A DNA stretch of 64,000 bases, taken from assembly GCF_014334015.1 (NCBI RefSeq), contig NZ_CP060488.1, positions 1,012,501 to 1,076,500 on the forward strand, written 5' to 3'. The position numbers and the translations under genes are program-made. The DNA comes from Bacteroides sp. M10 (GTDB taxonomy: Bacteria > Bacteroidota > Bacteroidia > Bacteroidales > Bacteroidaceae). Below, piece by piece: positions 54,095 to 62,891 of this stretch. Position 1 is the stretch's first letter, and each line of letters starts with the position of its first letter. Below the pieces are notes generated by a model. That model made no database searches. It was not told where the DNA came from and saw only the letters and a program-made list of their open reading frames with translations.

Positions 54095-57000
54095 CTACTC
54101 TTCTTTCGAATTAACAAAATCCTTAGGCAATACCCCAAATTGCTTTTGGAAACATTTAGCAAAGTAAGACGGAGAATTAAATCCCACCATGTAGCAGATT
54201 TCATTCACCCGGTTTTCTCCCTCTTTCAACAATTGAGCTGCCTTTTTCAAACGCTCCAGGCGTAAGAACTCATTCGGACTCAAATCCAGCACTCCCTTTA
54301 TTTTCCGATAAAAGTTAGACCTGCTCATATTCAGGTTATCTGCCATGTCATCCATGCTAAATTCAGGATTGGCATAATTAATCTGAATTACTTCGTTCAA
54401 CCTCTTGATAAATTCCTCATCAGCTTTTGTTAAAGCCATTGTATTAGCAGCTATAAAAGGAGACTCCGCAAAAGCTTGGCGCAGTTTCTCTCTATTCTGA
54501 ATAAGATTGGAAGCACATGCTTGTAGATATTCTACAGAAAAAGGTTTTTCAATATAAGCATCTGCTCCCAGTTCCATCCCCTCTATCTTTGATTGTATAT
54601 TGGTCTTGGCAGTCAGCAGGATAACCGGAATATGGCTGTAATTCAAATCCGACTTAATCGTCTTACACAATTCGAAACCATCCATCACGGGCATCACAAC
54701 ATCACTTATCACCAGATTCACATAGTTACCATCAAGCACCTGCAATGCTTCTGCACCATTAGTAGCTGTCAGTACTGTATAATCTCTCGACAACTGACGA
54801 ACAACAAAAGTAAGCATATCAGGATTATCTTCCACTACCAGCACAGTGGGACGATTATCTTTCTTTCCCGCCTGTTCGGCAGGGATTTCATTTACCCTAT
54901 CAATTTCCACCTCCGCCTCTGGAGTTAAAGTGATTGTCGTATCCTGAACGACCGGTAAAGTCAGACAGAAAATGTTACTTTCTTCTCCTGCCTCCATAGC
55001 CAAAGTTCCCAGATGTAGTTCAGCCAACGAGCGAGAGAGTGCCAAACCGATTCCAGTGCCAGTAGTCACCTTTCCATCCTCTTGCTCATTGAAACGAACA
55101 AAAGGTTTAAAAATCTCCTCTTTCATTTCATCAGGAATGATTACTCCATCGTTTACTGTGCGAATACGGAATAGATTATCATCATCAGTTTCGGGTATTT
55201 CCAGCATTACATGTACATAACTCTCGGCATATTTCATTCCATTGTTCAATAAGTTACTGATAATCTTCGTAAATGCTTCCTGATTAACATGGGCATAAAA
55301 ATCTTTTTCTGGTACCTGTAAGGTAAATTCCAACCCTTTCTGTTTTGCAAGAGAAGTGAAACGTATATGAGTTTCTTTCAACACTTCTGTTATATTGCAT
55401 TTTGCAAAGTTCAACCGGAATCCCTGGCTTTCCGTCTTGCGGAAGTCAAGTAGCTGATTGGTCAGATTGAGTAATCGTTCCGTGTTCTGTTTCATGACGT
55501 TCAAGTCTTCACGGGTTTCAGCATCCACTTGTTTTTTCAGTATGATATTTTCCAACGGACCTTTAATCAATGTCAACGGTGTACGTATCTCATGAGCTAC
55601 ATTCGTAAAAAAGTCGATCTTTGCATGATAAACTTCACGTTCTTTCTCCTGCTCAAACTTCTCCATCTGCCTACGATGCTTGTTGTTACTACGCCTCTTG
55701 AAATATATAATTACATACAAAGAACAACCTATAATCAACAAAGCATATACAAAATAAGCCCAAACAGAAAGATAGAAAGGAGGAAGAATATGTACTTTTA
55801 ACGATATTCCATTTTCATTCCATACTCCGTCACTATTAGAAACCTTTACTTTGAATGTATAATTGCCATATCGCAGATTGGAATAAGTAACAATAGGGCT
55901 TTCGCCAATTGTCAGCCAATCCGCATCAAAACCATCCAATTTATACATGATTTTACTCATTCTTGGAGCTTGAAAGTCCAATGCTGTTACCCGGAAAGAG
56001 AAAGAGTTCTGATTAGACTGAAGAATAAGCTCATCAGAGAAAGTGATACTCTTTTTCAATGGAGATCCCGGTTCACCGACATACACTTCTTTGCCAAACA
56101 ATAGGAAATCCGTAATCACAATAGATGGAAGCGACCTATTCTCTGAAAAGGTCTTCGGATTGAAAGCGATAAAACCATCGATGCTTCCCAGATAAATCGT
56201 ACCATCTTCCGTTTCCAGGCTGGAGCGATAATTAAACTGATCACCCAGCAAACCATTGGAGGTAGTATATACTTTCATTGCTCCGGTAGTAGGTTGGAAA
56301 CATACGAGGCCATTATTCGTTGTCAGCCAGAAAAGTCCGTCTTTATCTTCCACAATCTGATAAACGACATCGTTTGGCAATCCATCTGCCAGATTATAGC
56401 TGGTAAAGGTTTCCGTTTCCGGATGGAACAAACAGAACCCTCCACCTTGAGTCGTCAACCAAACTTGCCGGTGAGAATCTTCGAAGATACTTACCACTTT
56501 ATCATAAGGAAGGCTTTTCGGATTATTTTCATTATGTAGATAATTCTTCCATTTCTTCTCACTTACATTATAACAGTAAGCACCGTTTGCGTAAGTGGCC
56601 AACCAGAGGTTTCCTCCTGAATCTTCTTTTATGTCATATACAAACCGACCATTCAGTTCCGGTATCCGGTCAAAATCATCAGATTGTCTGTTGTAGCGCA
56701 ACAAACCGAATAAAGTACCCAGATAAATATCCCCCGTCGTCGTTCGGCAAATGGAGAAAACGCTGTTGTCTATCAATGAGCGGGGCGAGTCTGTCTTCTG
56801 GTAGGTTTTCACAATAGCTCCTGTACGGGTATCCACCACTTTCACTCCTTTCGAAAAAGTTCCCACCCAAAGGTTATCATCAACCAGACACAGTCCATGA
56901 ACATTTGTAAAAGCATTGCTTGGCGTGAAGAAAGAAAAAGTCTTGGTTTTAGGATTAAAACGATTCAAACCACCATCTTCCGTGCCAATCCATAGAATTC

Positions 57001-58123
57001 CCTGGTTATCTTGGCAGAACTCACGCACTCGTTTCCCGTGCAGGCCATTCTCTGTTCCTTTCGGATAATATTTCTCGAAGTTCGTATAAAAACGGGGATA
57101 ATAGTTTATACCGCCGAAGTAAGAGCCAATCCAAATGCCGCCCTCACGATCTTTGCACAATGAATAAATGGCATTATCGGATAAAGAATAAGGATCATTA
57201 ATCGAACTGCGCAAATGAACGTACTTACCTAGCCGGAGATTATAGATATAAAGTCCCGACTCTGCACCAATCCATAGTTCATTGTCAGAAGCAACCAACA
57301 GTTCACGACAGAAAACAGACTCCCCGGATTCATCTTCGAAAAGTAAATCGTGCAATTTGTTTGAAGTCAGATTCAGCTCTTTCACCCCTCCTTTTAAAGA
57401 ACTTATATACAAACAGTTGTATGCACCTTTTACAATACAGGTCACTACGTCGTTCGCATAAATTTCCTTGTTATTCACAGGCGATAAATAAGGATGGAGA
57501 GTTTTCAGACGGTCTTTTGAATAGAAAAGTCCATCGCCATAACAGCCAATCCAAAGGGTTCCGCTATTGTCAAAAGCAAAAGTCTCAACATTGGTGGTAA
57601 GAAAGGAGAAGTTCTGTAAGGTATAGTTCTGAAGCTCTCCTTTTTCCAGATTATAACAGAACAATCCCTGTGATTCCACTGCCATCCAGACACACCCCTG
57701 ATTATCTCCGGAGATAGCCGTCACAGTATGTTCTATCCTTGTATTCTCTACACTTTGTTTGGTAAAATGCTCGAAAGAATCTTTTTCCGGATAATAGATA
57801 TAAAGCCCTACGTCCGTACCCACCCAGATACTTCCTTTTTCATCCTCGTAAAGTGCCGTGATGAAATTATTGCCTATGCTCCGCTGACTACGGTCATCAT
57901 GCTTAAATTTACGGAATGACAGACCGTCATATCTGTTCAGTCCATCCTTGGTGCCGAACCACATAAAGCCCTGCTTATCCTGTAAAATTGTATTTACTGT
58001 ATTCTGCGATAATCCATTCTGTACACTTAGATTTTTGAAATAATAGTGTTCATCTGCCACTTGAGCGTGACAGAGTATCTGATAACAAATAAGACAGATT
58101 AAAAGAGTCAGGGTTTTCTTCAT
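54095..58123 (-). CDS. Hybrid two-component system sensor/regulator (HTCS)
   Basis: This 1342-residue single-chain regulator has a signal peptide (to CHAQ) and a periplasmic sensor of repeated Reg_prop propeller motifs (GFMWFGTKDGLNRYDG, GSIWVGTDVGLYIY, GILWIGTEDGGLNRFNP and others, about 25-700). A Y_Y_Y domain (about 700-775), a transmembrane helix (about 780-803), HisKA with phospho-acceptor H844 in NVAHEIRTPL, and HATPase follow. Next is a receiver with D1141 in VISDVVMPVMDGFEL, and a C-terminal AraC-type DNA-binding domain (MDDMADNLNMSRSNFYRKIKG...VGFNSPSYFAKCFQKQFG). HTCS proteins bind an oligosaccharide from the target glycan and activate the PUL. All catalytic residues are intact. Confidence 0.96.
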   Translation of the reverse strand: MKKTLTLLICLICYQILCHAQVADEHYYFKNLSVQNGLSQNTVNTILQDKQGFMWFGTKDGLNRYDGLSFRKFKHDDRSQRSIGNNFITALYEDEKGSIWVGTDVGLYIYYPEKDSFEHFTKQSVENTRIEHTVTAISGDNQGCVWMAVESQGLFCYNLEKGELQNYTLQNFSFLTTNVETFAFDNSGTLWIGCYGDGLFYSKDRLKTLHPYLSPVNNKEIYANDVVTCIVKGAYNCLYISSLKGGVKELNLTSNKLHDLLFEDESGESVFCRELLVASDNELWIGAESGLYIYNLRLGKYVHLRSSINDPYSLSDNAIYSLCKDREGGIWIGSYFGGINYYPRFYTNFEKYYPKGTENGLHGKRVREFCQDNQGILWIGTEDGGLNRFNPKTKTFSFFTPSNAFTNVHGLCLVDDNLWVGTFSKGVKVVDTRTGAIVKTYQKTDSPRSLIDNSVFSICRTTTGDIYLGTLFGLLRYNRQSDDFDRIPELNGRFVYDIKEDSGGNLWLATYANGAYCYNVSEKKWKNYLHNENNPKSLPYDKVVSIFEDSHRQVWLTTQGGGFCLFHPETETFTSYNLADGLPNDVVYQIVEDKDGLFWLTTNNGLVCFQPTTGAMKVYTTSNGLLGDQFNYRSSLETEDGTIYLGSIDGFIAFNPKTFSENRSLPSIVITDFLLFGKEVYVGEPGSPLKKSITFSDELILQSNQNSFSFRVTALDFQAPRMSKIMYKLDGFDADWLTIGESPIVTYSNLRYGNYTFKVKVSNSDGVWNENGISLKVHILPPFYLSVWAYFVYALLIIGCSLYVIIYFKRRSNNKHRRQMEKFEQEKEREVYHAKIDFFTNVAHEIRTPLTLIKGPLENIILKKQVDAETREDLNVMKQNTERLLNLTNQLLDFRKTESQGFRLNFAKCNITEVLKETHIRFTSLAKQKGLEFTLQVPEKDFYAHVNQEAFTKIISNLLNNGMKYAESYVHVMLEIPETDDDNLFRIRTVNDGVIIPDEMKEEIFKPFVRFNEQEDGKVTTGTGIGLALSRSLAELHLGTLAMEAGEESNIFCLTLPVVQDTTITLTPEAEVEIDRVNEIPAEQAGKKDNRPTVLVVEDNPDMLTFVVRQLSRDYTVLTATNGAEALQVLDGNYVNLVISDVVMPVMDGFELCKTIKSDLNYSHIPVILLTAKTNIQSKIEGMELGADAYIEKPFSVEYLQACASNLIQNREKLRQAFAESPFIAANTMALTKADEEFIKRLNEVIQINYANPEFSMDDMADNLNMSRSNFYRKIKGVLDLSPNEFLRLERLKKAAQLLKEGENRVNEICYMVGFNSPSYFAKCFQKQFGVLPKDFVNSKEE

Positions 58124-58157
58124 ACTACGTGTTTTCTATCCTTTCGTTTTGAGTTAC

Positions 58158-58165
58158 CAAATGTA
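58158..58165 (-). promoter_or_regulatory. HTCS promoter -7 box
   Basis: The minus strand reads TACATTTG (TAnnTTTG), 35 bp upstream of the regulator start. It would give low constitutive expression of the sensor. Confidence 0.5.
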
Positions 58166-58220
58166 GGCAAAATCATAGCGGAAAGATAGTAAATATGTCT
58201 CAATGAATGAAAGAATAGTC

Positions 58221-58624
58221 CTATTTTTCTATTCGGATACACGCATCAACTGTTATAACGGCTCTTTGCGTAGCTAAAAACGGATTTATATCCATTTCTT
58301 TGATTTCTGTAGCGAAACGTAGCAAGGCGGACAAACGAACAATAGTTTCAGCAAATTTATCTTCTTTGACTCTCTTTTGTCCACGTGTTCCCTGAATAAT
58401 TTTATAAACACGCAGTGAATGAATCAGAAATCTGCACCGACGAACGAAAGCTACTAGCTCCTCTTTATTATCGGAAACAAACTCATCTACCAGCGGAGTA
58501 CCGGCAGCATGCAGTAATGCTTGTACGTAATTGGAAGCAATATAACCATTCTCCGGAATAGAATCAATAATGCGACGAATTCTCAAAACGTCTACCCCGC
58601 ACCTTCGGCATAGACGATAATGTT
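58221..58624 (-). pseudogene. Remnant of an ADP-forming acyl-CoA synthetase ATP-grasp domain
   Basis: Two separate parts of an ATP-grasp_5 domain (beta part of ADP-forming acetate-CoA ligase) are joined. The first half (IPENGYIASNYVQALLHAAG, then TPLVDEFVSDNKEELVAF) is its beginning. The last part (EIKEMDINPFLATQRAVITVD, ending ACIRIEK) is its very end, where intact proteins read E-x-DINPL...DARI. The ATP-binding middle, about 100 residues or more, is missing. No ATG is present (the open frame can only use TTG at 58586). Just upstream, NIIVYAEGAG in another frame ends in a stop, which looks like an older upstream part cut off by a frameshift. Inactive by every sign. Confidence 0.7.
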
Positions 58625-58714
58625 CCTACAAAGACAAAATAAATTCCGAATAATGAAAAAGGTATATCAAAAATTCCATAATGAAAGTTTTTTTTAACAT
58701 ACCTCACTTTCTTT

Positions 58715-58819
58715 TTACCTATCTGTTTCAGTCTTTACAGCTGAACCGTTACCCAAAAGATTAGGCCAAGCTTTATCATCCCAGTAAACTCTATCAAGCA
58801 ATACCACACGCCCTAAAGA
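58715..58819 (-). pseudogene. C-terminal scrap of a second GH43 gene
   Basis: The minus-strand frame encodes SLGRVVLLDRVYWDDKAW and then PNLLGNGSAVKTETDR before a TAA at 58715-58717. It aligns without gaps to the end of the intact GH43 at 39549-40613 (SLGRVVLLDRVYWDDDDWP...), with 23 of 31 residues identical and clear DNA identity. Homology starts 8 bp past the stop codon of the ApbE-like gene, and nothing upstream resembles GH43. It is a deletion or recombination scar. Confidence 0.8.
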
Positions 58820-58826
58820 AAAATAC

Positions 58827-59648
58827 CTAGTAACCAATAAAGAAAAAACGGTTTAATACAGAAGAAAATTCAGCCAGCAAAGCCTTACGCTGTTCGCTGT
58901 CAGCAGCAAATAAACCGGTAGACAAGATTTCCCCTATTGATCCGTTAGTTGTTACTACAGCAATTTGTTTGACGCCTTCCACCAATTTTCCATTTTGGGG
59001 AGAAACGATGTGCCGACGGTTGGGAGAGTCATTGCCGGAGGTTGTAAGGCATTCGTTGTGAAGAAGTATATCATTAATTTTCCATCCCGAACCTACCGGA
59101 TGATTACCCAAAGCAAGAATGGAACTGTTTCCCATATTTATCAATGCATTCTCTATCAGAGCCTCATTCAATATACCTCTGATCGTTTCCAAAGCATATC
59201 CCTTGAGAAAGCCGGACAAATTGATAGTTACTCCCGGCTGTGAAAAACAGATACTATGATCTCCGGCTGATAAATGTACTGAATATATTGTGTTCTGGTT
59301 GTAGTTTTCGGAATGAACTGTGACATCAAAGCATCCCAAAGTCCTGCTATTATATTCCAGGCAAAAATCAATCATTGAATAAAGTTCTTCGCTAAGAACG
59401 ACCGGAGAAACAAAGGCTGTCAGGTTGACAACAGACAATTCACTGGCCGGATCATAAAAGTTCGCCATCTTTTCCAGCCGGCACAATGCATCATAAATAC
59501 GATTGACCACAAGCAGCAGTTCTCCTTCCGACTTCCGGCTACATAAGATAATATCCACTCGTGTATGCATGGAAAGAAACCAAGCATAAAATAAGGAATT
59601 ACCATCATTTGACGGTTTGTATAAATGTTGAATAGTGGTGGTCTGCAT
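58827..59648 (-). CDS. ApbE family FAD:protein FMN transferase-like protein (divergent)
   Basis: This 273-residue protein shows the ApbE core: FYDPASELSVVN near the start, VTINLSGFLKGYALETI (normally the DLGGIAKGYA block), NALINMGNSSILALG, TTSGNDSPNRRHIVSPQNGK and a final segment IGEILSTGLFA. ApbE enzymes transfer FMN from FAD onto threonine or serine of partner proteins, using Mg2+. Here the usual ADA-(L/A)-(S/A)T block reads GEILST, replacing the metal-binding aspartate by Glu, and no signal peptide or lipobox is seen although many ApbE proteins are exported. Activity is therefore uncertain. It is the last gene of the DUF1080/Gfo operon. The GH43 scrap begins directly after its stop, so its C-terminus may be truncated. 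Confidence 0.72.
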   Translation of the reverse strand: MQTTTIQHLYKPSNDGNSLFYAWFLSMHTRVDIILCSRKSEGELLLVVNRIYDALCRLEKMANFYDPASELSVVNLTAFVSPVVLSEELYSMIDFCLEYNSRTLGCFDVTVHSENYNQNTIYSVHLSAGDHSICFSQPGVTINLSGFLKGYALETIRGILNEALIENALINMGNSSILALGNHPVGSGWKINDILLHNECLTTSGNDSPNRRHIVSPQNGKLVEGVKQIAVVTTNGSIGEILSTGLFAADSEQRKALLAEFSSVLNRFFFIGY

Positions 59649-59665
59649 CGTATAAAATACAAATT

Positions 59666-59737
59666 AGGCACGGATTACACAGATTATACGGTTTTTATTT
59701 CATTAGAGTAACCGTGAAATCCGTGTAATCCGTGCCT
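59666..59737. repeat. Long imperfect palindrome between ApbE-like and DUF1080 genes
   Basis: A 28-nt arm (59666-59693) starting AGGCACGGATTACAC pairs with 59710-59737 ending GTAATCCGTGCCT, with two mismatches and one G-U pair, across a 16-nt loop. It is not followed by a T-run. Its form suggests a dispersed intergenic palindromic (REP-like) element; only one copy is in this window. Confidence 0.75.
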
Positions 59738-59791
59738 GAATAAAAATCATAAAGGAGTTTTAGCGCATCTCCCAATAACCAGAAAACGGAA

Positions 59792-61144
<1,353 letters not shown>

Positions 61145-61203
61145 TTATTGGTCCTTCTCCATCCCCTTATATTCGATAAAGGGATGAGAAAACTATTTTC
61201 TAT

Positions 61204-62622
61204 TTATAATTTATAAAATTCATCCCAACCCTTACGCGGCGGAAGTCCTGCCAACATTGCATTAGCAAATTCATTATTTGTAATCTGCTTCGTACGACTG
61301 TCAAAGAACAGTTGTGTATTAAGACGTTGAGCCATTACACCCAGTGAGAACACCTGACTCAAAACACCGTTGATCTCGAACGGTGAGCGCGTCTTTTCAA
61401 TGCCGTTACATGCCAATAAGAAGTTCTCGAAGTGATTGGAAGGACTTTTAGGAACCTTCGGTAATTTGCCAGCCATCTCTTTCGCTTTCTCTTCCGGAAT
61501 AATAGACAAAGTGCTTCCATGACTACCCCCTTTAAAGATTAAGTCTTTCGTATAGATAATCTTTCCCGGATTCAATTTAGCCGCAGGAGTATCTCCCTGA
61601 TTCGTCGAAGGAATGTTCGGATCCAATCCCGAAACTCCATAACCGGCAGGAATAGGAGGAAGATTATCCAGACCGTCATACCAGGTAATGTCTACCGGGG
61701 GCATTCCTTTACGTTGTGGGAAACGGAAGAGAATCGTGGAAGAATAAGGGAAGAAATAATCATTATGACCATTTGCGTATTGCATGGTGACTTCATAAGG
61801 CAATCCCAGTTCCAGGAACTCGTGAGCCGTATCGAGGATATGTGCCCCCCAGTCGCCCAATGCACCCATACCAAAATCATACCAGCAACGCCATTGTCCT
61901 AAATGATAATCTTTATTATACTCGTGATAAGGGGTAACTCCGAGCCAGGTGTCCCAATCCATATCTTTCGGCAGTTGCTGTCCCGAAGGAAGTTTGTAGA
62001 TATTAGTATCCCATTTATGCCAACGGCGCGGGTTATTCATGTGGGCAGTGATAGCGGTAACGTCTTTGATAATTCCCTCATCCATCCAAGCTTTAAACTG
62101 GAAATAGTTTGCTTCAGAATGTCCCTGATTTCCTACCTGGGTAACCAAGTTAGGACGTTTAAGCGCAGCCTGCATCAACAACTCCGCTTCATAAAAAGTA
62201 CGCGCCAGCGGTTTTTCTACATATACGTGTTTTCCGGATGCCAATGCCAGCATGCTGATCGGAAAATGTGAATGGTCGGGAGTAGCAATCGCTACAGCAT
62301 CAAACTCATTACCGGCTTTATCAAACATCTGACGGAAATCCCTGAACTGTTTTGCTTTCGGATATTTAGCCATTATCTTTTGCGTATGTTTGGCACCCAT
62401 GTCCACATCACATAACGCTACCACTTCTACCATACCTGTCCGCGCAAAATCCTCAATAATCTGTTCCCCGCGGTTACCAATGCCGATATAGGCTATCTTT
62501 ACCTTGTCACCTCTTCCTTTCTTGGGTGAAATCGTTTGAGCATGCAGTAAGTCACCTGCTCCCAACGCCAATCCGGCAGAAGCCATTGACATCGTTTTCA
62601 GAAAATCTCTTCGTGTTACCAT
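61204..62622 (-). CDS. Gfo/Idh/MocA family oxidoreductase with twin-arginine leader
   Basis: This 472-residue protein starts MVTRRDFLKTMSMASAGLAL, a twin-arginine-type signal that suggests export with bound NAD(P). The Rossmann fold shows IAYIGIGNRGEQIIEDF and VEVVALCDVD. The catalytic lysine motif is intact in KHVYVEKPLART, and AIATPDHSHFPISMLAL is the typical nucleotide-site strand. The C-terminal domain includes GMGALGDWGAHILDTAHEFL. Exported members act as sugar 3-dehydrogenases or glycosidases with tightly bound cofactor. Its neighbours (DUF1080 downstream, another Gfo/Idh upstream) support oxidation of a glycoside to its 3-keto form. 26 bp separate it from the small membrane-protein gene. 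Confidence 0.92.
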   Translation of the reverse strand: MVTRRDFLKTMSMASAGLALGAGDLLHAQTISPKKGRGDKVKIAYIGIGNRGEQIIEDFARTGMVEVVALCDVDMGAKHTQKIMAKYPKAKQFRDFRQMFDKAGNEFDAVAIATPDHSHFPISMLALASGKHVYVEKPLARTFYEAELLMQAALKRPNLVTQVGNQGHSEANYFQFKAWMDEGIIKDVTAITAHMNNPRRWHKWDTNIYKLPSGQQLPKDMDWDTWLGVTPYHEYNKDYHLGQWRCWYDFGMGALGDWGAHILDTAHEFLELGLPYEVTMQYANGHNDYFFPYSSTILFRFPQRKGMPPVDITWYDGLDNLPPIPAGYGVSGLDPNIPSTNQGDTPAAKLNPGKIIYTKDLIFKGGSHGSTLSIIPEEKAKEMAGKLPKVPKSPSNHFENFLLACNGIEKTRSPFEINGVLSQVFSLGVMAQRLNTQLFFDSRTKQITNNEFANAMLAGLPPRKGWDEFYKL

Positions 62623-62648
62623 AAGTTATTTATTTTCATTGATATTGA

Positions 62649-62891
62649 TTAAGTTCGTGAACGAGTAAACAATGCCCGTAGCCCATAAAACAAGAGACGT
62701 AAAATCCCCCAAAAAGCATAAAGCACAAAAGCAAATATGATGATATAGAAAATAGAGGTTATCATCTCCGTAAATGGCGCATGATAAGCAATAATTGCAT
62801 AGAGGTGTATCAAATTGGATACTACGAAACAAATGAGTAAAGTAATTAACTCTATTTTCTTTCGTCGTGCGGTTACAATCGTGTCTTTCAT
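62649..62891 (-). CDS. Small two-helix membrane protein of unknown function
   Basis: This 80-residue protein has a basic start (MKDTIVTARRKKIE), a first hydrophobic helix (about 15-36, LITLLICFVVSNLIHLYAII), a short loop with HAPFTEM, a second helix (about 44-68, ending FWGILRLLFYGLRAL) and a basic tail (FTRSRT). Its ATG overlaps the stop of the upstream Gfo/Idh gene by 4 bp (ATGA-type coupling) and it ends 26 bp before the next Gfo/Idh gene, so it is a genuine member of the operon. I do not recognise a family. It might anchor or supply electrons to the exported oxidoreductase; this is inference only. Confidence 0.75.
   Translation of the reverse strand: MKDTIVTARRKKIELITLLICFVVSNLIHLYAIIAYHAPFTEMITSIFYIIIFAFVLYAFWGILRLLFYGLRALFTRSRT

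Larger units (their letters stand above)
28944..58123 (-). other. Polysaccharide utilisation locus (13 genes, two SusC/D pairs)
   Basis: A continuous block of minus-strand genes: hybrid two-component regulator, (alpha/alpha)6-like protein, GH65, second (alpha/alpha)6-like protein, SusC1, SusD1, SusE/F-like protein, small lipoprotein, GH43, GH31, IPT/NHL lipoprotein, SusC2, SusD2 and SusE-position lipoprotein (counting the regulator, 14). Terminator hairpins at 51933-51966, 39505-39543 and 36869-36904 divide it into several transcripts. The enzymes suggest an alpha-glucoside-containing glycan with a GH43-sensitive substituent. The substrate is inferred, not shown. Confidence 0.85.
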
